A stretch of DNA of 64,000 bases, from NCBI GenBank assembly GCA_944325175.1, contig CALUYZ010000004.1, positions 62,001-126,000 on the forward strand. Direction: 5' to 3'. The notes below the pieces were generated by a model. That model was not told the origin of the DNA. It did no database searches and worked only from the letters and a program-made list of their open reading frames with translations. Positions 58,390 through 64,000 of the stretch are shown piece after piece. Source of the stretch: Candidatus Gastranaerophilales bacterium. GTDB lineage: Bacteria > Cyanobacteriota > Vampirovibrionia > Gastranaerophilales > Gastranaerophilaceae. Positions within the stretch are counted from its first letter, which is position 1. The number at the start of each line of letters is the position of its first letter. The translations under genes were made by a program, and so were the position numbers.

Positions 58390-59361
58390 ATGAAAAAGAC
58401 AAAAGGTTTTACGCTGGCTGAAGTGTTGATTACTTTGGCAATTATTGGGATTGTGGCGGCGATTACGTTGCCAAGCTTATTGGTGAATGTAAATGAAAAA
58501 GCGTGGGATGCGCAGAAGAAGGCATTGCATGCCAGAATGGCGCAAGCGATTGGGCAGATGAATACGTTGGGTGGGTATGGAACGTATACGGAAGATGAGG
58601 AAGGAACCGCAACGGTTGATATGGCGGCTGAAAGTTTTATTTTGGATGCACTTTCTAAGGTGTATAAGATAAATAATGTTTGTGGGGCGGATAAATTGAG
58701 TTCTTGCGGGGTGCCAAGCAAGATTGCAACGTTGGGCGCAGTTTCTGAAGTTAATTTTCCAAAGAAAATGAGCGAGTTGAATGATAAATTAATGAACGGT
58801 TTGAAAGCAGAAGGTGAAATGGGAGATATGGCAGACACAAAAGCTGCTGCATTTGAAACGGTTAATGGGGAGTCTGTTGCTGTGTTTTATAATCCGCTTT
58901 GTAGCTCGGATGCATTTGAAAATCATTACGTGCAAAATAAAATGTGTGTTAATTTTATTTATGACTTAAATGGGGATGAAGGCCCTAATGAAGTAGGGAA
59001 GGATGTTGGATTTATTACGGCTTTTTATAATAAAAATTCTGTAGTGGTTGCGCCAATTATATATGACAAAGATTATGTATCAACGGTTTCGGGATATACA
59101 GAAGATAAAGCAGGCATGGATGCTGCAAGCGCATGTAAAACTATAGGGGAAGATTTAAGATTGCCCGATAGGGATGAGCTGGCATCAATTTTTATAAATG
59201 GTATTTTGCTTAATTTAGGAAAAAGCACAAATGTATATTGGTCAAGCTCTGTTATTTCATCCGGAGCATCCGGGCTGGCATGGGGACAGCATCTTAATAA
59301 TGGCTATTTGCACAAATACGCGCGATCTAATTTACTTTATGCTCGTTGTGTAAAAAAATAA
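58390..59361 (+). CDS. Type IV pilin-like protein, paralogue 4, lectin-like variable tip
   Basis: A 323-residue protein from the leader ATG at 58390 (MKKTKGFTLAEVLITLAIIG); a longer frame from 58297 runs through the leader repeat and is rejected. The core matches the other copies (CGADKLSSCGVPSKIATL, DTKAAAFETVNGES, EDLRLPDRDELASIF, YWSSSVIS). The variable tip reads LAWGQHLNNGYLHKYARSN and ends ARCVKK. The first half of the gene has noticeably more G in third positions than its paralogues, so it has diverged for some time or come from another source. Confidence 0.88.
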   Translation: MKKTKGFTLAEVLITLAIIGIVAAITLPSLLVNVNEKAWDAQKKALHARMAQAIGQMNTLGGYGTYTEDEEGTATVDMAAESFILDALSKVYKINNVCGADKLSSCGVPSKIATLGAVSEVNFPKKMSELNDKLMNGLKAEGEMGDMADTKAAAFETVNGESVAVFYNPLCSSDAFENHYVQNKMCVNFIYDLNGDEGPNEVGKDVGFITAFYNKNSVVVAPIIYDKDYVSTVSGYTEDKAGMDAASACKTIGEDLRLPDRDELASIFINGILLNLGKSTNVYWSSSVISSGASGLAWGQHLNNGYLHKYARSNLLYARCVKK

Positions 59362-59387
59362 TTTATAAGAATTTCAATAAGCAAAAA

Positions 59388-59427
59388 ATACAGCCTAAAC
59401 TCGCTTAGATGAAGAGATAGGCTGTAT
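59388..59427. terminator. Bidirectional terminator between pilin 4 and lipoprotein gene
   Basis: ATACAGCCTA and TAGGCTGTAT pair with a 20-nt loop and T-rich flanks. It lies between convergent genes. Confidence 0.7.
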
Positions 59428-59476
59428 TTGTATTTTAGGTTCAATATGGGTTAATAAAAGAAACAAAGGATGATAA

Positions 59477-59896
59477 TTAATTATACCTGAACTCTTGAAT
59501 TTTTTTTCTGTATTTTTCTTCAATTTGTTCTTTTTGAATTTTTAGAGTGCTAATTTCATTTTGCAAAATTGTAAGTTTAGCTTTCTTTTGAGAAGCTTTT
59601 AATTTCATATTAACAACTGTATTTCTCATAAGTGCTTCTTTTTGCGCAATTTGTTTTTCTATTGGGGCTAATTCTCTATCTCTTTCGGCTTTTGCATCGT
59701 CAATAACCTCTTGAAGAGAAAGCGGGCTGTTGCTTCCTCTTGATTTTTGTTGATTGATAGCTTGCATATCGCTTCTTATATTACTTTTTGTATTTGTAAA
59801 ATCATTTTGAAGAGAAGAAATAAAATCGCTGCCTTGGGCAAAAGTACAGCCGCCTAAAATTAGAGCAGAGGCAACAAGTAAAAAACTCTTTTTCAT
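59477..59896 (-). CDS. Small lipoprotein with coiled coil
   Basis: A 139-residue protein with a lipoprotein signal peptide (MKKSFLLVASALILGGC; lipobox LGGC, Cys17). The mature part is charged and helical: a Gln/Ser linker, then IEKQIAQKEALMRNTVVNMK and a coiled coil to the end. It would be anchored to a membrane in the periplasm, in the manner of Lpp- or YbgF-like helical lipoproteins. No family recognised. Confidence 0.75.
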   Translation of the reverse strand: MKKSFLLVASALILGGCTFAQGSDFISSLQNDFTNTKSNIRSDMQAINQQKSRGSNSPLSLQEVIDDAKAERDRELAPIEKQIAQKEALMRNTVVNMKLKASQKKAKLTILQNEISTLKIQKEQIEEKYRKKIQEFRYN

Positions 59897-59978
59897 ATAA
59901 AACTCCTTATTATAAGGAAAATCTTACATCTAAATATTGATTAATACAATAATATTAATGCATGATTTGAATACGGCA

Positions 59979-60006
59979 AAAACCGCAACAGGAAAGTTGC
60001 GGTTTT
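59979..60006 (-). terminator. Terminator of the rpsF-ssb-rpsR operon
   Basis: AAAACCGCAAC and GTTGCGGTTTT pair around AGGAAA, ending in T-runs in the direction of the ribosomal operon. Confidence 0.9.
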
Positions 60007-60034
60007 AATTCAAAACTTTTTAAAAACCTAAAGG

Positions 60035-60268
60035 CTAGTTTTCAAAAACATAGCCCATTAAAGAAGATTCTCTTGCTTTTTTAACAGCAGAAGCTAATTT
60101 TCTTTGATGAAGAGCGCAAGTGCCCGTAATTCTTCTTGGAAGAATTTTACCTGCTTCAGATAAAAATCTTTTTAATTTTGATGTGTCTTTGTAATCAATA
60201 ACTTCTACTTTATCAGCGCAAAAGCTGCAAGTTTTTTTCTTTTTATTGTCTTTCAAATCTTTAGCCAT
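60035..60268 (-). CDS. rpsR: Small ribosomal subunit protein bS18
   Basis: A 77-residue S18 protein with [19 protein letters not shown] (a CxxC motif at the N-terminus), [24 protein letters not shown] and [14 protein letters not shown]. The order rpsF-ssb-rpsR is the classical arrangement in many bacteria. It binds S6 in the 30S platform. A strong terminator follows. Confidence 0.97.
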   Translation of the reverse strand: MAKDLKDNKKKKTCSFCADKVEVIDYKDTSKLKRFLSEAGKILPRRITGTCALHQRKLASAVKKARESSLMGYVFEN

Positions 60269-60299
60269 TTATTTTTCCCTTTATATTGTTATTTTCTTT

Positions 60300-60704
60300 T
60301 TAGAACGGAATTTCATCCGGATCGATTAAATCTTCTGCAATTTCTTCGGTTGAAAACTGAACAACAGGTTCTTCTTTCTTAATAACAGGTGTGGAAGCAG
60401 AGGAAGAATCTGCTGAAATTTTTTCAACATTTGAAGCATTAATCGTGGCAACCTTTCTTTCTTTGCCACTTGTGGTTTTTACAGTTTCCATTTGAAGCCT
60501 GCCGTCAACAATAACGGTATCGTTCATTTTAACGGTGTCAGCCACTCTATCAGCTATAGTGCCGATTGCAGAAACCCTTACCAAAGTTTCTTCCTGAGGG
60601 TTGATATCCACAATCAAGCTTGTAATTGCAAGATTATTTTGTGTAAATCTTTTTTCAGGATTTTTAGTTACTTTACCGGTTACAACAATTTTTGCTAATG
60701 TCAT
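60300..60704 (-). CDS. ssb: Single-stranded DNA-binding protein
   Basis: A 134-residue SSB with an N-terminal OB fold (KIVVTGKVTKNPEKRF, LVRVSAIGTIADRVADTVKMNDTVIVDG) and an acidic tail ending in DEIPF, the protein-interaction C-terminus. It is shorter in the linker than E. coli SSB. It lies between rpsF and rpsR, 31 and 5 bp apart. Confidence 0.95.
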   Translation of the reverse strand: MTLAKIVVTGKVTKNPEKRFTQNNLAITSLIVDINPQEETLVRVSAIGTIADRVADTVKMNDTVIVDGRLQMETVKTTSGKERKVATINASNVEKISADSSSASTPVIKKEEPVVQFSTEEIAEDLIDPDEIPF

Positions 60705-60709
60705 GAAAT

Positions 60710-61000
60710 TTATGCCTTTTTAACTTTTGTGAAAATAGTTCTTAATATATTTTCATTTAATCTTAACTGTCTTTTAAAATCAACCACTTTATCTTCAGGC
60801 AAATTCATTCTTTGAACAACAAAATAGCTGTCTCTATAGCCTTGTACGTCATAAGCAGATTTTTTTCTGCCCATTTTTTCGGTGTCAATAATGTTTCCGC
60901 CTAAATTTTGAACTGTTTCTTCAATCTTGGTGACAACTTTATCTGCTTCATCATTATCAAGATTGGGTTTAATTGCTGATAATAATTCGTATTTTCCCAT
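60710..61000 (-). CDS. rpsF: Small ribosomal subunit protein bS6
   Basis: A 96-residue S6 protein from the ATG at 61000 (MGKYELLSAIKPN), preceded by AAGGAAAA; an extension to 61054 is rejected. It shows KIEETVQNLGGNIIDTEKMG, KKSAYDVQGYRDSYFVVQRM and RLNENILRTIFTKV. It is the first gene of the rpsF-ssb-rpsR operon. Confidence 0.96.
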   Translation of the reverse strand: MGKYELLSAIKPNLDNDEADKVVTKIEETVQNLGGNIIDTEKMGRKKSAYDVQGYRDSYFVVQRMNLPEDKVVDFKRQLRLNENILRTIFTKVKKA

Positions 61001-61096
61001 TTTATTTTCCTTAACTGTTTTAGTATTGTGCATATTTGAACTTATCACAAACAATTTTTATATGCAAATAATAATAAATATTTTTGTATAGTATCT

Positions 61097-61891
61097 TTAA
61101 TCAAAGTAAAACAAGCCTTCAAAAACTTTTTCACAAGGACCGGTCATAAAAATATTTTCACTGTTATATTCAATAAAAAGCGAACCGCCCGGCAGAACAA
61201 CTTCAACGTTTTTATCCAATATGCCTTTTTTTACACCGGCTGCAACAGAAGCGCATGCACCGGTGCCGCATGCCAGAGTAATTCCGCAGCCTCTTTCCCA
61301 AACGTTAACTTTAATTTTTGAAGAATTAACAACATTTATAAATTCAACATTTGTTTTTTCGGGGAAAATTTTTGCATTTTCAATTTTTGAACCGTCTTTT
61401 ATAGCAAGGGTTTTACCGTCATCATCGGTAAAAATTAAGCAATGCGGGTTGCCCATGCTAACAGCCGAAGCTCTGTATCCTTCTACTTCAAATTCCATTG
61501 GATTAGAAACATTGACAGGAATTTTTTCCGCTTCAAAAATGGGTTCACCCATATCAACTTTAACCAAACCGGAATCCAAAATTTCAGGAATAACAATTCC
61601 TCTTTTTGTTAAAACCGTAAATTTCTTTTTATCAACAAGCCCTTTTTCATAAGCATACTTAGCAAAACAGCGAATACCGTTACCGCACATTTGAGCTATT
61701 GAACCGTCTGAATTATAAAAATTCCAGCCAATATCGGCATCAGGTGTTTTTATGACGTTAAAAATGCCATCAGCCCCTATTCCAAACCTTCTGTCGCAAA
61801 GTTTAATTGCAATTTCAGGAGTTACTTCAACATTTTCAACTATTATAAAATCGTTTCCGATACCATGCCATTTTTCAAATTTTATTTCCAT
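61097..61891 (-). CDS. dapF: Diaminopimelate epimerase
   Basis: A 264-residue enzyme from the ATG at 61891 (MEIKFEKWHGIGNDF). It has the two active-site cysteines in MCGNGIRCFAKYAYEKG and ACGTGACASVAAG, plus MGNPHCLIF and GCGITLACG. It interconverts LL- and meso-diaminopimelate, following DapL and preceding LysA. Its start overlaps the end of the DUF4127 gene by about 17 bp, so it is co-transcribed with it. Confidence 0.96.
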   Translation of the reverse strand: MEIKFEKWHGIGNDFIIVENVEVTPEIAIKLCDRRFGIGADGIFNVIKTPDADIGWNFYNSDGSIAQMCGNGIRCFAKYAYEKGLVDKKKFTVLTKRGIVIPEILDSGLVKVDMGEPIFEAEKIPVNVSNPMEFEVEGYRASAVSMGNPHCLIFTDDDGKTLAIKDGSKIENAKIFPEKTNVEFINVVNSSKIKVNVWERGCGITLACGTGACASVAAGVKKGILDKNVEVVLPGGSLFIEYNSENIFMTGPCEKVFEGLFYFD

Positions 61892-63326
61892 AATCAACCT
61901 CTATTTCAATTTCAAAGCTTCTTTTCCAAGGCAAACTATATTTTACATTAAAATCTTGTTTTGTGAAATTTTTTATTTTTTCTTCGAAGGGCAAAAATTT
62001 TTCAAGATTTAATGCAAGCTCTTCAACAAAGTTTTTATCTTCACGTTTTTGGATAATTTTTCTGACGTTTGCTTGGTAGCCCCAATCATCCAAAAACCTT
62101 GTTATTAAAAGCTTTTTATATGCAATTTCGTTAAAATTGCCTTCCTTTTTTGCAAAATAAGAAATTAAACCTGTCGCAAGAGCGCTTCCTATTGTGTTTG
62201 CGCTTGTATTATAGGCACAATATGCCAGTAAATTATCATCAAAACCGCTTTCTAAAATTTGAGAAACAAGCCCGTTATCTGAGCCGTTTGCATTTGAAAT
62301 GTCTGCTATTATGTATGGTGTTTGAAATTTTGGAATTTTGCCCTTAAATTCATTAATGGAATCAAGAAAAACAAGCTCTCCTTGAACATTTTGAAAATTA
62401 TTGACAAACAGAGTTATATCAGGGTTAATATCAGTAATTTGCGCATTTTTTACACCTAAATTAATCTGAGATAAAACTGAATTTTCAACCGAAATATCTT
62501 CATATCTTGAAATTAAGTTTTTAGATTCAACATGAGAAAAAACTATGTTTATTTTAATTTTTTTATCTTCAAGAATTCCCCTTAATAATAGCCCTAAAGG
62601 AATTTCATCTGCACCTGTTTTTGTTATTGCAGGAAGGTTTTCTTTTTTAATTAATTCATCTAAAATGCTTGCTTCTTCAACATTTAAGCCAAATTCACCC
62701 GTATCATCTTTTGAAAATACCAGATAATCAAAAATTTTTTCTTTCAGCAATTCTATATAAAATTTGTTAATGTCAAAATTTCTTTTTCTTGTATCAAGAT
62801 AATCTTCCAAAATATCGTTTGGAATTATGTTATAAACACAGTTATATTCCTTTAAAACCCTTGATTTATGCTGATGATAAGAATATGAATAAATTCTTTT
62901 TCCCCAATTTGCCCAATATTCTTTTTCTTCTTCATTTATATTGTTGTTTGAAATGCGCATCACACTGGATGTTGCATAAATTTTTAAATCAGGATTTTGC
63001 TGCTTTTTTAAAGATAAAATTTCTTTTAATTTTAAAATTCTTGCCTTTATTTCATCATAGGTTTCAGGACATCTTCTTGATGAAACAAGCCCGCCGTAGG
63101 CAACCGTATCTAAAGATAAAACAATTAAATCAACGGAAGGCAAATTTTTCAGCCAGCTTAAAATAGCTTCAATATTGCTTTTTGAAGTTAAACCGCCTAA
63201 GTCTTCTCTTTTTGGCATAAACAATTTTAAAGAAGTATTAATATCGGTTATCTTGTTTGTTAATAAATATGTAATAGGACGATTGTCGATTGGAACAAAT
63301 GCAATATTTGATACAGACTTTTTCAT
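61875..63326 (-). CDS. DUF4127 family protein
   Basis: A 483-residue protein of the DUF4127 type: VSNIAFVPIDNRPITYLLT at the start, PKREDLGGLTSKSNIEAILSWL, VLSLDTVAYGGLVSSRRCP, KDDTGEFGLNVEEA and SNANGSDNGLVSQIL. The family is uncharacterised; secreted homologues occur but no signal peptide is visible here. TAAAAT lies seven bases before the ATG with no ribosome-binding site. It is transcribed ahead of dapF and divergent from murF. Confidence 0.85.
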   Translation of the reverse strand: MKKSVSNIAFVPIDNRPITYLLTNKITDINTSLKLFMPKREDLGGLTSKSNIEAILSWLKNLPSVDLIVLSLDTVAYGGLVSSRRCPETYDEIKARILKLKEILSLKKQQNPDLKIYATSSVMRISNNNINEEEKEYWANWGKRIYSYSYHQHKSRVLKEYNCVYNIIPNDILEDYLDTRKRNFDINKFYIELLKEKIFDYLVFSKDDTGEFGLNVEEASILDELIKKENLPAITKTGADEIPLGLLLRGILEDKKIKINIVFSHVESKNLISRYEDISVENSVLSQINLGVKNAQITDINPDITLFVNNFQNVQGELVFLDSINEFKGKIPKFQTPYIIADISNANGSDNGLVSQILESGFDDNLLAYCAYNTSANTIGSALATGLISYFAKKEGNFNEIAYKKLLITRFLDDWGYQANVRKIIQKREDKNFVEELALNLEKFLPFEEKIKNFTKQDFNVKYSLPWKRSFEIEIEVDYGNKI

Positions 63327-63406
63327 AAAATTTATTTTACATCAATTACTGTTTGATTTACAATAAATTTTGTGCCGATTTGGGCAATGTATTCTTTGGG
63401 GGTTAA

Positions 63407-64000
63407 ATGCAGTTTAGCATTAGAGAAGTAATTGAAAATACAAATGCCACCTTGCTTAAAGGTGATATTAACGATGAAATTAAATTTAACATATCAACAG
63501 ACACAAGAAAAATTCAAAAAGGAGATTTTTACCTTCCTTTAAGAGGTGAAAATTATGACGGTCACTGCTTCATAGATAACGCCATAAAACAAGGCGCAAT
63601 AGGTTATTTCACACAAGATAAAACCAAAATAAACAATGACGCTAAGTTCATAATTCTTATAGAAAATTCTCTTGTTGAATATTTAAAACTTGCAAATTAC
63701 ATAAGAAGAAAAATTAACCCCAAAGTTATTGCAATAACAGGTTCTTCAGGCAAAACCACCGTTAAGGAAATGCTGTTTTCAACCTTAAATACAACCTATA
63801 AAACACACAAAACCTACTTAAACCACAACAACGAAATAGGTTTATGCGAAACATTTTTTAATATGCCAACAGATACTGAATATCAAATTGTTGAAATGGG
63901 CATGAGGAATTTAGGCGAAATTGAACTTTTATCTTTATATGCAAACCCCGATATTGCAGTAGTTACAAATGTAGGCACGGCACATGTTGAATTACTTGGC
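63407..64000 (+). CDS. murF: UDP-MurNAc-tripeptide-D-Ala-D-Ala ligase, N-terminal part (cut by window edge)
   Basis: The first 198 residues of a MurF-type ligase, running off the right edge. It begins MQFSIREVIENTNA, has STDTRKIQKGDFYLPLRGENYDGH (substrate-binding domain), the P-loop AITGSSGKTTVKEML, LNHNNEIGLCETFF and VEMGMRNLGEIELL with VVTNVGTAHVELLG. It adds D-Ala-D-Ala to the peptidoglycan precursor. GGGGG before the ATG (63398-63402) is the ribosome-binding site. The DAP genes next to it make its substrate's third residue. Confidence 0.93.
   Translation, partial: MQFSIREVIENTNATLLKGDINDEIKFNISTDTRKIQKGDFYLPLRGENYDGHCFIDNAIKQGAIGYFTQDKTKINNDAKFIILIENSLVEYLKLANYIRRKINPKVIAITGSSGKTTVKEMLFSTLNTTYKTHKTYLNHNNEIGLCETFFNMPTDTEYQIVEMGMRNLGEIELLSLYANPDIAVVTNVGTAHVELLG

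Noticed and set aside
58182-58838. Open frame of 218 codons on the minus strand
   Set aside because: It lies antisense to pilin 4 and its leader, is low-complexity, and reflects the codon pattern of the real gene.
53306-59361. Diversity-generating reverse transcriptase near the variable pilins
   Set aside because: No RT-like frame with YxDD is present and no template repeat was recognised in the window; the DGR idea remains a hypothesis only.

Overview
The window is AT-rich bacterial chromosome with dense, overlapping operons. Several features together suggest a gut-type non-photosynthetic cyanobacterial relative (Vampirovibrionia/Gastranaerophilales): LL-diaminopimelate aminotransferase next to lysA and dapF, many pilin-like proteins with GFTLAEILITLAIIG leaders, a c-di-AMP cyclase, outer-membrane systems (usher, LolA, Mla-type) and a very AT-rich codon style. 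This placement is inference; no rRNA is present to confirm it.

Layout. 1-3.1 kb: end of a mobile element (DNA methyltransferase tail, DUF5681, DUF2924, large serine recombinase). 3.1-6.0 kb: three phased direct repeats, then an isolated two-gene operon encoding an unrecognised protein and a ClpB-D2-like AAA+ ATPase with a duplicated N-terminal domain, a candidate new (possibly defence) system. 6.0-15.7 kb: housekeeping and accessory genes (membrane protein, macro domain, transglycosylase, flavoprotein, dapL, PIF1 helicase, repeat protein, bcp, calpain-like protease, PHP phosphoesterase). 15.7-27.6 kb: a nearly complete aryl-polyene (APE) type II polyketide cluster in two divergent arms, apeR-Q-P-O leftwards and apeC-D-E-F-G-HI-K-L-M-B-acyltransferase rightwards, with an apeH-apeI fusion. 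28-30 kb: a two-domain glycosyltransferase. 30.1-37.5 kb: a divergent chaperone-usher-like surface fibre locus. 37.5-39.2 kb: TspO plus class II photolyase. 39.2-42.3 kb: nickel-pincer cofactor genes larE, a metal-transport permease, larC (LarC1 part only) and larB. 42.3-47.0 kb: tatC, tatA, a polyferredoxin, a Tat-signal aldo/keto reductase, an exported flavodoxin and their TetR regulator with tandem operators. 47-52.9 kb: MCE protein, AI-2E permease, lysA, cdaA, murT, small unknowns. 53.3-59.4 kb: five pilin-like genes, four of them close paralogues whose C-termini are hypervariable, separated by recurrent TGCACCA-stem hairpins. 59.5-64 kb: a lipoprotein, rpsF-ssb-rpsR, dapF with a DUF4127 gene, and the start of murF.

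Two cross-cutting signals stand out. First, four genes (apeG, usher, putative adhesin, aldo/keto reductase) are broken by single-base changes at A/T homopolymers, which means either phase variation or assembly error. Second, many start codons sit only 6-7 nt after a TATAAT/TAAAAT box, which suggests leaderless transcripts. The most interesting candidates are the AAA+ pair at 3.5-5.9 kb, the APE cluster, and the pilin paralogue array with lectin-like variable tips.
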